Shown piece after piece: positions 35,186 through 42,802 of a stretch of DNA of 64,000 bases. Each line of letters opens with the position of its first letter. The stretch's first letter is position 1. A program made the translations under genes and the position numbers. Source of the DNA: Deferribacter thermophilus (GTDB lineage: Bacteria; Chrysiogenota; Deferribacteres; Deferribacterales; Deferribacteraceae); the NCBI RefSeq assembly GCF_049472675.1, contig NZ_JAPNXM010000010.1:12108-76107 (forward strand), given 5' to 3'. The notes under the pieces were generated by a model. That model saw only the letters and a program-made list of their open reading frames with translations, did no database searches and was not told where the DNA came from.

Positions 35186-35743
35186 ATGCCTTTTACGGTA
35201 ATTGACTCTCCAATTGATGGGCTTTTAGTGATTAAGCCCCAGATTTTTAGGGATGATAGGGGCTTTTTTATGGAAACTTACAAAGAAAGTGATTTTAAGT
35301 CGTTGGGCATTTTAGATCGATTTGTTCAGGATAATCATTCAAAATCGAAAAAAGGAACTATAAGAGGGCTACATTTTCAAAAACATCCTTATGCTCAGGG
35401 GAAACTTGTGCGTGTTACTCGTGGAGTTGCCTGGGATGTAGCCGTAGACCTACGGAAAGGATCACCAACTTTTGGGAAATGGTATGCATTGGAGTTGTCT
35501 GGAGAAAATAATCTCATGTTATGGATTCCGGCAGGTTTTGCCCACGGTTTTCTTGCACTTGAGGATGACACTGAGCTTTTATACAAATGCACGGCAGAAT
35601 ATCATGCCCCATCAGATGGTGGAATACGATGGAATGATCCAATTATTGGTATAAAATGGCCTGATCTTGGCATTTCATACATTATATCCCAAAAAGATAT
35701 GCAGTTACCGTATTTAAAAGAGATTCAGGAGGATATGTTTTGA
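35186..35743 (+). CDS. rmlC: dTDP-4-dehydrorhamnose 3,5-epimerase
   Basis: RmlC, 185 residues, a cupin epimerase. Motifs: DDRGFFMETYKESDF, QDNHSKSKKGTIRGLHFQ with the catalytic His, and VDLRKGSPTFGKW, WIPAGFAHGFLAL. One base after rmlA, overlapping rmlD by 4 bases. Confidence 0.95.
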   Translation: MPFTVIDSPIDGLLVIKPQIFRDDRGFFMETYKESDFKSLGILDRFVQDNHSKSKKGTIRGLHFQKHPYAQGKLVRVTRGVAWDVAVDLRKGSPTFGKWYALELSGENNLMLWIPAGFAHGFLALEDDTELLYKCTAEYHAPSDGGIRWNDPIIGIKWPDLGISYIISQKDMQLPYLKEIQEDMF

Positions 35744-36636
35744 TATGGATTATCGGTGCCAGAGGGATGCTTGGCACAGAGATTTTGGAGATGCTTAAAT
35801 CGATTTCGGTACCTTTTATAGCTACAGATAAAGAGATTTCTATTACTGACTATGATTCTCTCTTTCAATTTGCAAGAAATAGATCAATTAAATCCATTGT
35901 AAACTGTGCCGCCTACACAGCAGTGGACAAAGCAGAAGATGAAGTAGAATTATGTACTGCTATAAATGTAGATGGTGTTGAAAATATTGCTAAGGTGGGA
36001 AAGCAGATAGGTGCCACTGTCATTCATATTTCCACAGACTATGTTTTTTCGGGAGAACCGATAATAGAAAATGGTAAGCCCCGACCATATCTGGAAGATG
36101 ATCCTACTTATCCTACTTCCATTTACGGTAAGACGAAGCTTGAAGGGGAAAAGCGGCTTTTATCAATATTTCCTGAAAGCATTATCATTCGCACTTCATG
36201 GCTTTATGGGGAGCATGGTAATAATTTTGTATATACAATGCTTAAGTTGATGAATGAAAGAAAAGAAATCTCTGTAGTTTCTGACCAATTTGGAAGTCCT
36301 ACCTGGACATACGATCTTGCAAAGGCTATTTTACAAATGATAAATTTGTCGAAAGATAAGCCGCCTATAGGTATTTACCACTATTCGAATGAAGGGGAGA
36401 TATCATGGTATGATTTTGCCGTTGAGATTTACAGGCTTGGTAGGGAGTATGAGATTTTAAAAGAGGAATGTAATATAAAGCCAATTAAAACAGAAGATTA
36501 CCCCACAAAGGCAAAGCGTCCTAAGTATTCAGTTTTATCAAAGGAGAAAATCAAGAGCTTAGGTGTGGAGGTGCCCTTTTGGAAAGATAGCTTGAGAAAT
36601 TTTATCAGTAGTATATCACAAAGATACAGGAGCTAA
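35740..36636 (+). CDS. rmlD: dTDP-4-dehydrorhamnose reductase
   Basis: RmlD, 298 residues, an SDR that produces dTDP-L-rhamnose. NADPH motif GARGMLGTEI at the N-terminus, NCAAYTAVDKAEDE, catalytic YGKTKLEGE and IIRTSWLYG. The start is ATG 35740 overlapping rmlC. Confidence 0.95.
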   Translation: MIWIIGARGMLGTEILEMLKSISVPFIATDKEISITDYDSLFQFARNRSIKSIVNCAAYTAVDKAEDEVELCTAINVDGVENIAKVGKQIGATVIHISTDYVFSGEPIIENGKPRPYLEDDPTYPTSIYGKTKLEGEKRLLSIFPESIIIRTSWLYGEHGNNFVYTMLKLMNERKEISVVSDQFGSPTWTYDLAKAILQMINLSKDKPPIGIYHYSNEGEISWYDFAVEIYRLGREYEILKEECNIKPIKTEDYPTKAKRPKYSVLSKEKIKSLGVEVPFWKDSLRNFISSISQRYRS

Positions 36637-36640
36637 AGTT

Positions 36641-37741
36641 ATGAGAAATTTCAATACAATTTTAGTGACTGGTGGTGCAGGTTTTATAGGATCTAATATG
36701 ATTAGATACCTTTTGTCAGAAGATTCTGGTTTTAAAGGCGTTGTAATAAACGTAGATTTACTAACCTATGCAGGTAATCTGGAAAGTTTGATAGATGTAG
36801 AGGAAAGATTCGGTGGTGGTTCAAATCCCAGACACATTTTTGTAAAGGCTGATATTAGAGATCGAGCTGCTATAGAAGATGTTTTTAAAAAGTACAATGT
36901 GGATGCAGTGATTCATTTTGCAGCAGAGAGCCATGTGGATAGATCTATTCTTGGGCCAGAAGCTTTTATAACTACAAATGTTCTTGGTACTTATACACTT
37001 CTCGATGTGGCAAGAAATTACTGGCAAGAAGTTTATGGTAATTTATCTGATGCACCAGTGTTGTTTCATCATATTTCAACAGATGAAGTATATGGCAGTC
37101 TTGGCGAGACTGGATATTTTACTGAAAACACCCCCTACGATCCGAGATCCCCATATTCAGCCAGCAAAGCAGGTAGCGACCATCTGGTAATGGCATACCA
37201 TCATACCTATGGGTTACCTGTTACTTTGACAAACTGTTCAAATAATTATGGGCCATATCAATTTCCAGAAAAATTTATTCCACTTATGATATTAAATATG
37301 CTTGAGGATAAGCCTTTACCTGTATATGGGGATGGGAAAAATATCAGAGACTGGCTATACGTGGAGGATCACAATATAGCTGTGTGGCAGGTAATTAAAT
37401 ATGGTAAAGTGGGTGAAAAGTATAATATCGGTGGGGAAAATGAGTGGGAGAATATAAGACTGCTTGAATACCTGATTCAGATAGTATCAGAGGAAACAGG
37501 TAAATCGCAGGAAAAGTTAAAAGATCTCATTACATTTGTAAAAGATCGACCCGGCCATGATAGAAGATATGCCATAGATTGCACAAAAATAAAACAGGAA
37601 CTTGGCTGGAAGCAATCAGTCTCATTTGAAGAAGGCCTCCGCAGGACAGTAAGATGGTATCTGGACAATAGGAAGTGGGTGGAAAATATTAGGTCTGGGG
37701 AGTATTTGAAGTGGATTGAGAAGAATTATGTGGAACGTTAA
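36641..37741 (+). CDS. rmlB: dTDP-glucose 4,6-dehydratase
   Basis: RmlB, 366 residues, extended SDR. NAD motif GGAGFIGSNMIRY, HFAAESHVDRSI, STDEVYGSLG, catalytic YSASKAGSDH and the substrate loop NNYGPYQFPEKFIP. Four bases after rmlD. The stop codon sits in the heptamer-like GGAACGTTAAG, the beginning of a repeat stretch. Confidence 0.96.
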   Translation: MRNFNTILVTGGAGFIGSNMIRYLLSEDSGFKGVVINVDLLTYAGNLESLIDVEERFGGGSNPRHIFVKADIRDRAAIEDVFKKYNVDAVIHFAAESHVDRSILGPEAFITTNVLGTYTLLDVARNYWQEVYGNLSDAPVLFHHISTDEVYGSLGETGYFTENTPYDPRSPYSASKAGSDHLVMAYHHTYGLPVTLTNCSNNYGPYQFPEKFIPLMILNMLEDKPLPVYGDGKNIRDWLYVEDHNIAVWQVIKYGKVGEKYNIGGENEWENIRLLEYLIQIVSEETGKSQEKLKDLITFVKDRPGHDRRYAIDCTKIKQELGWKQSVSFEEGLRRTVRWYLDNRKWVENIRSGEYLKWIEKNYVER

Positions 37742-37945
37742 GTTTTTAAATTAGAATTTTTAAGTTAGGAATTTATAAACGTATAAAATTATTTATAATA
37801 TGAGAAAAATGTAAAAAAGGAAAAAAAGCTTTTGGGACTAATTTTTGTGATAACAACTGAGAAAAAATGATAAAGTTTTATTAGGTTTGTACCTTGGTAA
37901 AATAAAACTTTAAAACGTAGAACCTAGAACTTAGAATTTGAATCA
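37736..37945. repeat. diverged heptamer array after rmlB
   Basis: Begins at the rmlB stop. It has degenerate AT-rich units (TTTTTAAATTAGAATT-like) and ends with clear AACGTAG and AACCTAG units at 37913-37940. The next 45 bases are a diverged version of the sequence that precedes the 1.05 kb repeat at 33091-33146. No gene is seen in 37742-38586 apart from the remnants listed. Confidence 0.55.
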
Positions 37946-38216
37946 GTTAATGTCCATTTGATTTTTTTAACTCAAAAAGTTATAAACAAAAGCTGTTGTT
38001 TGATGATTGGGTTGTATTGGGGAGGAATTTGTTATATTATATACACAAGTAAGCTAAACAGTATAATTGTATGTTGATGATAGTATTGTTGTACTCAAAT
38101 CTGGTACTTTTTTTAAGCCACTCTGAGAGGTGGCATTGGCGGTAGCCTGCCCTGGTTTGGGGGTTGGTTAGTTAATAGTTAGTTTTGATTAATTACAGGT
38201 TAGTTGTGGTTAATTG

Positions 38217-38351
38217 ATGGTTGATTGGAATGAGTTAATTGTTTGGCAAGAAAGCCATAATTTTGTTTTAGATATTTATAAATTAACATCAAAATTTCCT
38301 AAAGAAGAAATTTATGGATTAGTTATCCAAATACGCAGAGCTGCAAGCTAA
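38217..38351 (+). pseudogene. S23 four-helix-bundle protein remnant (copy 2)
   Basis: Identical to the remnant at 33374-33508 and again placed between GGTTAGT-type and inverted ACTAACC-type heptamers. Only the first helix and part of the second would be made. Confidence 0.8.
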
Positions 38352-38431
38352 CAATTAATTAACGATGAACTAACCTCATGACTGATTTCCCATTTTTATG
38401 TTGAACCAGGACTTCTCCATTGTTTTATGGG

Positions 38432-38590
38432 CTTGCAACGGTGGTATATAAAGATATATTAAAAAGAGGTGACTTTGGAATTCAGAATGCAAGGCCATCC
38501 ATTGAGGCTGTTTATAGGATTAGAAACTTCAAGTACATTAGATTTACAGATTGAGAGTATCCGTTGGAAGAGGAGAAGTTAAATAAATGA
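38432..38590 (+). pseudogene. broken ORF remnant before the AbiE-like pair (copy 2)
   Basis: Same sequence as 33589-33747, including the in-frame TGA (at 38552). It ends in an ATGA overlap with the following small gene. Family not recognised. Confidence 0.45.
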
Positions 38591-38868
38591 GTATTTACTG
38601 GAATATCAAGAAAAACAGTGATATTGATGAGACCACCATGATAGAACATACACTGAAATACGGTGATCTTGATGATATAATAGAGTTGTTTAAAAGAATT
38701 AATAATGACAAAATAAAGGAAATCTGGTTAAAAACAATGGCTCCTGACAGGAGATTTTTAAAACTTAACCTTATGATAGCAAGAATCTTTTTTGATATGA
38801 ATGTTGAAAAGGATTATTTTGAAAGCTTAGATAATGCAAGGTTTAAAGTTAGAGTGTCTGTTAAATAG
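38587..38868 (+). CDS. small protein upstream of AbiEii-type gene (copy 2), likely antitoxin partner
   Basis: The same 93 residues as the copy at 33744. Here it overlaps a complete AbiEii-type gene by 35 bases, the arrangement expected of a two-gene toxin-antitoxin unit. Helical, with DRRFLKLNLMIARIFFDMN near the C-terminus. No DNA-binding motif is obvious. The antitoxin role is inferred from position only. Confidence 0.65.
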   Translation: MSIYWNIKKNSDIDETTMIEHTLKYGDLDDIIELFKRINNDKIKEIWLKTMAPDRRFLKLNLMIARIFFDMNVEKDYFESLDNARFKVRVSVK

Positions 38869-39463
38869 TACGAAGGATATTTTGTTAGAACTCATAAAAA
38901 ACGATTATATGAGAAATTTTGTTTTGGTGGATGGCAGTGCGTTAGCATTATATTTTTGTCACAGGTTCAGTGAGGATTTGGATTTTTTTACTTATCAAGA
39001 TAACAACTTCCAAATAGAAAAAGTGTTCAAGATTATCAATAATTTTAACAACAAAGAAATAGTAAATATTAGCAACGATCAGATTGATGTAATGATTAAT
39101 GGTGTAAAAGTTACTTTTTTTAATGCGAAGTGGCACTTTTTAAAACCAAAAGAGATAAGGAACTTCAATGTAGCCACACTGGAGCAGATCGCAATAATGA
39201 AGATAAATACACTTTTTTTAAGGGCGAAATATAGAGACTATTATGATTTGTATTTCTTAGAACACCATTTTAGTTTGAAGCAAATCTTTGAACTATCAAA
39301 AGACATTCTGAATGGTATAAACTTAAAGCTTTTTATAACGGCTTTAACTTTTATTGATGATATAGAAGATGAAAAATTGGACTATTTAAAACCGGTAAAA
39401 GAACTTTCATTGAAAGAAATCAGGGATTTTTTTGAAGAAAAAATTAAGAAAGAATTTCTTTAA
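38834..39463 (+). CDS. AbiEii/AbiGii-type nucleotidyltransferase toxin
   Basis: A 209-residue nucleotidyltransferase of the AbiEii (MenT-related) family. The catalytic GS and Asp pair are in GSALALYFCHRFSEDLDFF (residues 36-54); the downstream KITFFNAKW-like VKVTFFNAKWHFLKP and LEQIAIMKINTLFLRAKYRDYYDLYFL are family hallmarks. Characterised relatives add nucleotides to tRNA or bind GTP and arrest growth. The ATG at 38834 lies inside the upstream gene; a later start is possible. Confidence 0.85.
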   Translation: MQGLKLECLLNSTKDILLELIKNDYMRNFVLVDGSALALYFCHRFSEDLDFFTYQDNNFQIEKVFKIINNFNNKEIVNISNDQIDVMINGVKVTFFNAKWHFLKPKEIRNFNVATLEQIAIMKINTLFLRAKYRDYYDLYFLEHHFSLKQIFELSKDILNGINLKLFITALTFIDDIEDEKLDYLKPVKELSLKEIRDFFEEKIKKEFL

Positions 39464-39476
39464 ATGAAAGGTTCTT

Positions 39477-39628
39477 AGTGATAAAAATTTGAGCTTTTGA
39501 AATAAAGTGGAAGAAAAGTGGATCGAAATTACCGAATATGTTTAATGACTTTTATCCTAATAATGAGTTTATTTTTGTAAATAAAGGATAATTTTTTCGA
39601 TGTGATATATGATAAATTAGATCGTTAA
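39477..39628 (+). pseudogene. 3'-end remnant of DUF4143 ATPase
   Basis: About 150 bases closely matching the end of the second ATPase gene (32810-32964), including CTTTTGAAATAAAGTGGAAG and GATAAATTAGATCGTTAA, but with frameshifts in A and T runs. The match continues into the array behind it. It marks a second, lost copy of the ATPase cassette. Confidence 0.85.
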
Positions 39629-39733
39629 AACGTTGAAAAGTTAGAAAGTTGGAACGTTAAAACGTTACAACGTTATAACGTTACAGCGTTATAACGTTAG
39701 AACGTGGAACGTTGAACATAGAACATAGAACTT
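39620..39733. repeat. AACGTT-type tandem array before gmd
   Basis: Units such as AACGTTA, AACGTTG and GAACATA over about 110 bases. Its first 45 bases match the array after the second ATPase (32958), in line with a duplicated ATPase-plus-array cassette. It ends about 6 bases before the gmd ribosome binding site. Confidence 0.85.
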
Positions 39734-39749
39734 ACCTTTGGAGGCATAC

Positions 39750-40934
39750 ATGAATAAAAAAGTTGCACTTATTACAGGTATTACAGGTCAAGATGGGTCA
39801 TACTTGGCTGAATATTTACTTTCAAAAGGGTATGAAGTCCACGGCATAAAGAGAAGGAGTTCTCTTTTTAATACAGAAAGGATAGACCATTTATACCAAG
39901 ACCCTCATGAAGAAAAAACCAACTTTTACCTCCATTATGGTGATCTTACAGACAGTTTAAACATTACAGCAATCATCCAGAAGGTTAAGCCTGATGAGAT
40001 TTACAATTTAGCAGCTCAGTCCCATGTGTACGTTAGTTTTGAGCAACCTGAGTATACTGCTCAGGTAGATGCCCTGGGTACCTTGAGGGTGCTTGAAGCT
40101 GTTAGACTGCTTGGTTTTACAGAAAAAGTGAAAATATATCAGGCTTCTACTTCAGAGCTTTTTGGAAAGGTGCAGGAGATGCCTCAGACAGAAAAGACTC
40201 CTTTTTATCCCCGTAGCCCTTATGGGGTCGCCAAGATGTATGCTTACTGGATAACAGTAAATTATAGAGAATCTTACAATATGTTTGCCTGTAATGGCAT
40301 CTTGTTTAATCACGAATCACCTGTTAGGGGCGAGACCTTTGTTACCAGAAAAATAACCCGTGGCCTATCCAGAATATTTCTTGGCCTTGATAAAAAGATT
40401 TACCTTGGAAATCTTAATGCCAAAAGGGACTGGGGGCATGCGGAAGATTTTGTAAAGGGGATGTATTTGATACTACAGCAGCCTGAGCCGGATGACTTTG
40501 TGTTGGCAACAGGTAAGACTACTGAGGTAAGGGAATTTGTAAGGAAATGTTGTGAAAAATTGGGCTGTAAGATAGAGTTTACAGGTAAAGGAGTCGATGA
40601 AAAAGGAATTTTGGCAAATGTTGAATTAGAAATGTTGAATGATGAGTTGAAAAAAATAGGAGCTACTGAAGAAATAATTCAAAATTTAACATTAAACATT
40701 AAAAATTTAATCGGCAAGCCAATTGTTGAAGTTGACCCAAGATATTTCAGGCCTGCGGAGGTTGACATACTCCTTGGCGATGCTACTAAAGCCAAAGAAA
40801 AGTTAGGTTGGGAGCCAAAGAAAACCCTCGACGATTTAATTAATGATATGCTCAAATATGACCTTGAAAAGAGCTACAGAGAGCTAGTGTTGAAGCAGCA
40901 TGGATTTGATATTCAGGGGAGTTGTGGGGTTTGA
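39750..40934 (+). CDS. gmd: GDP-mannose 4,6-dehydratase
   Basis: Gmd, 394 residues, converts GDP-mannose to GDP-4-keto-6-deoxymannose. NADP motif ALITGITGQDGSYLAEYL, then RRSSLFNTERIDHLY, NLAAQSHVYVSFEQPEYTA-type segment and catalytic YGVAKMYAYW. GGAGG at 39740-39744 fixes ATG 39750 rather than the upstream in-frame TTG. The stop lies 8 bases before the heptamer arm of an S23 element; fcl follows that element. Confidence 0.95.
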   Translation: MNKKVALITGITGQDGSYLAEYLLSKGYEVHGIKRRSSLFNTERIDHLYQDPHEEKTNFYLHYGDLTDSLNITAIIQKVKPDEIYNLAAQSHVYVSFEQPEYTAQVDALGTLRVLEAVRLLGFTEKVKIYQASTSELFGKVQEMPQTEKTPFYPRSPYGVAKMYAYWITVNYRESYNMFACNGILFNHESPVRGETFVTRKITRGLSRIFLGLDKKIYLGNLNAKRDWGHAEDFVKGMYLILQQPEPDDFVLATGKTTEVREFVRKCCEKLGCKIEFTGKGVDEKGILANVELEMLNDELKKIGATEEIIQNLTLNIKNLIGKPIVEVDPRYFRPAEVDILLGDATKAKEKLGWEPKKTLDDLINDMLKYDLEKSYRELVLKQHGFDIQGSCGV

Positions 40935-40942
40935 AGAGCAAT

Positions 40943-40991
40943 TAGCGAGTAGCGGATAGCGGGTAGTGAGTAGCAAGTAGTGGGTAGAGAG
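40943..40991. repeat. left heptamer arm of S23 element 1
   Basis: Seven heptamers in perfect phase, first TAGCGAG and last TAGAGAG, with TAGCAAG and TAGTGGG inside. Read against the reverse complement of the right arm (41371-41419), 37 of 49 positions match, heptamer for heptamer. It ends 7 bases before the S23 ATG. Confidence 0.9.
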
Positions 40992-40998
40992 AAGATAG

Positions 40999-41361
40999 AT
41001 GAAGTGTGAAAATCTTGATGTATGGAAAAGAAGTTGTAAATTAAGTGTTGAAATTTACAAATATTTTGCAAATTTTAAAGATTACGGATTTAAAGATCAA
41101 ATTACAAGAAGTTCATTATCTATTCCTAGTAATATTGCTGAAGGAGTGGAAAAAGAATCAAATAAAGAAACGATTAGATTTATTGAGATTGCAAGGGGCT
41201 CATTAGCAGAATTGATTACACAAATTTATATAGGAATGGAAATTGGATATATAGATAAAGATGAAGGATTTTTATGGATTAAAGAATGCAATGAATTATT
41301 AAAAATGTTAAATGGCTTAAAAAAATCTTATGAAAGGAAAAATAATGAAACAAAACAATAA
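40999..41361 (+). CDS. S23-type four-helix-bundle protein (element 1)
   Basis: A 120-residue helical protein of the S23/23S-rRNA-intervening-sequence family, which is structurally related to DGR accessory protein Avd. Hallmarks: LDVWKRSCKLSVEIYK, KDQITRSSLSIPSNIAEG, FIEIARGSLAELITQIYIG and LLKMLNGLKKS. Such proteins form basic pentameric barrels and bind nucleic acid in known cases; the cellular role of free-standing members is unknown. Two seven-unit heptamer arms enclose the gene tightly, 7 bases before its ATG and 9 after its stop. Its end contains the ribosome binding site and start of fcl. Confidence 0.9.
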   Translation: MKCENLDVWKRSCKLSVEIYKYFANFKDYGFKDQITRSSLSIPSNIAEGVEKESNKETIRFIEIARGSLAELITQIYIGMEIGYIDKDEGFLWIKECNELLKMLNGLKKSYERKNNETKQ

Positions 41362-42694
41362 ACCTAATTCCTCACTACCCACTACCCGATACTTGCTATC
41401 ATCTAATCGCTACTCGCTTAACAAAGATAGCAAAATCGTAGTCTTTGGTTCTTCTGGCCTTGTAGGTTCGGCAATCGTAAGAAAGCTAATTGAAAAAGGA
41501 TATAAAAATATAATAGGAACATATAATCATAGACTACCCACTACCCGCTACCCGCTACTCTCTACTAGCTACTCGCTACCTACTATCCGCTATTATAAGA
41601 TTGATTTATTAAACAATGTCGCGGTACGAGAATTCTTTGAAGAACATAAGCCTGAGTTCGTATTTCTCGCTGCTGCCAAAGTCGGTGGAATAATTGCAAA
41701 CAATACTTACAGGGCAGATTTTATTTATGAAAACCTTCAGATACAAAATAATGTAATTTATAACGCCTATAAATATGGTGTTAAAAAACTACTGTTCTTG
41801 GGGAGCACTTGTATTTATCCTAAAAATTGTCCACAACCTATAAAAGAGGAATATCTATTAACTGGTCCTTTGGAATATACCAATGAGCCTTATGCCATTG
41901 CCAAGATTGCAGGTATAAAAATGTGTGAGAGCTTTAACCTTCAATATGGTACAAATTTTATCTCAGTTATGCCAACAAATCTATATGGTCCAAATGATAA
42001 TTTTGATTTAGAAAAATCACATGTTTTACCGGCATTAATAAGAAAAATGCATCTGGGAAAATGTCTGGAAGAAGATAACTGGGAAGCTATAAGAAAAGAC
42101 TTAAATAAAAATCCTATTGAAGGTATTGATGGAAGCGCAACAAAGGAAGAAATATTAGCTATTTTAGAGAAATATGGAATAAAAATACAGCAAGTAGCAA
42201 GTAGCAAGCAGAAATTAGCAAGTAGTAAGGAGCAAGTAGAAAGTAGTATTCCCACTACTCACTACCCGCTACATTCTGTTTCTATAGAAATCTGGGGTAG
42301 CGGTAAACCAATGCGCGAATTCCTCCATGTTGACGACATGGCAGATGCTTGTGTATTTTTGATGGAAGAAATAGATTTTAAAGATATAGTTGAACAAAAT
42401 AATTCAAAATTCAACATTCAACATTCAAAATTTTCAAATGAGTTTTCATACGAAGTTAGAAACACTCATTTGAATATTGGCACCGGCAAAGATATCTCAA
42501 TCAAAGAACTTGCCTATTTAATCAAAGATATTGTAGGTTTTAAAGGAGAATTTTATTTCAATACAGATAAACCAGATGGAACTATGAGGAAGGTAACAGA
42601 TGTAAATAAGTTAAATAGCTTAGGCTGGCGACATACTATTGAACTAAAAGATGGGATAAGAAGGGTGTATGAGTGGTATTTATCAAATGGCTAA
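41345..42694 (+). CDS. fcl: GDP-L-fucose synthase with heptamer-derived insertions
   Basis: GDP-4-keto-6-deoxymannose epimerase/reductase, 449 residues instead of about 310-370. Core motifs are intact: VFGSSGLVGSAIVRKL, AAAKVGGIIANN, GSTCIYPKNCPQP, catalytic YAIAKIAGIKMCES, PTNLYGPNDN, PMREFLHVDDMADA. Extra segments come from heptamer arrays: the N-terminal 25 residues (SLPTTRYLLSS), residues about 63-83 (RLPTTRYPLLSTSYS), about 283-309 (QVASSKQKLASSKEQ) and near 355 (NSKFNIQHSKF). All keep frame. Start at ATG 41345 with AAGGA at 41334-41338, inside the S23 gene. Whether the enzyme is active is unproven. Confidence 0.88.
   Translation: MKQNNKPNSSLPTTRYLLSSNRYSLNKDSKIVVFGSSGLVGSAIVRKLIEKGYKNIIGTYNHRLPTTRYPLLSTSYSLPTIRYYKIDLLNNVAVREFFEEHKPEFVFLAAAKVGGIIANNTYRADFIYENLQIQNNVIYNAYKYGVKKLLFLGSTCIYPKNCPQPIKEEYLLTGPLEYTNEPYAIAKIAGIKMCESFNLQYGTNFISVMPTNLYGPNDNFDLEKSHVLPALIRKMHLGKCLEEDNWEAIRKDLNKNPIEGIDGSATKEEILAILEKYGIKIQQVASSKQKLASSKEQVESSIPTTHYPLHSVSIEIWGSGKPMREFLHVDDMADACVFLMEEIDFKDIVEQNNSKFNIQHSKFSNEFSYEVRNTHLNIGTGKDISIKELAYLIKDIVGFKGEFYFNTDKPDGTMRKVTDVNKLNSLGWRHTIELKDGIRRVYEWYLSNG
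41371..41419. repeat. right heptamer arm of S23 element 1
   Basis: Seven heptamers from CTCACTA to CTCGCTT, the inverse of the left arm. It lies within the first codons of fcl and is translated as SLPTTRYLLSSNRYSL. Confidence 0.9.
41531..41593. repeat. in-frame heptamer array in fcl (63 bases)
   Basis: Nine heptamers of one orientation (CCACTAC, CCGCTAC, TCGCTAC) total 63 bases, exactly 21 codons, placed between the first Rossmann strand pair and the conserved DLL segment. Words match the right arm of element 1. Confidence 0.88.
42191..42271. repeat. in-frame inverted heptamer array in fcl (81 bases)
   Basis: Eight CAAGTAG-type units, TATT, then three inverse units (CCCACTA, CTCACTA, CCCGCTA). 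The total is 81 bases or 27 codons, placed before the conserved IEIWGSGKPMREF. A hairpin-forming, ORF-less version of element 1's arms. Confidence 0.88.
42401..42437. repeat. short heptamer array in fcl
   Basis: About five units (AATTCAA, AATTCAA, CATTCAA) translated as NSKFNIQHSKF, in a loop before the HLNIGTGKDISIKEL segment. The word belongs to the AATTCAA set of S23 element 2, not that of element 1. Confidence 0.75.
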
Positions 42695-42802
42695 TTCAAA
42701 ATTAAACAATAAAAATTCTTTATTAAATAGATTGCCCACTGTATGCGACATCCTAACTTGCTATATAAGTTTAATTAATTAGCAACTAAGAAAGGTTTAA
42801 AA

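Larger units (their letters stand above)
37990..39042. repeat. 1.05 kb direct repeat, copy 2
   Basis: Second copy of 33147-34199. Unlike copy 1 it continues into a complete AbiEii gene, so copy 2 is probably the original and copy 1 the duplicated, cut version. Near identity of non-coding and remnant parts implies a recent duplication. Confidence 0.95.

Noticed and set aside
41330..41347. ATG 41330 as the fcl start
   Set aside because: ATG 41345 has a well-spaced AAGGA; the earlier ATG has no ribosome binding site.
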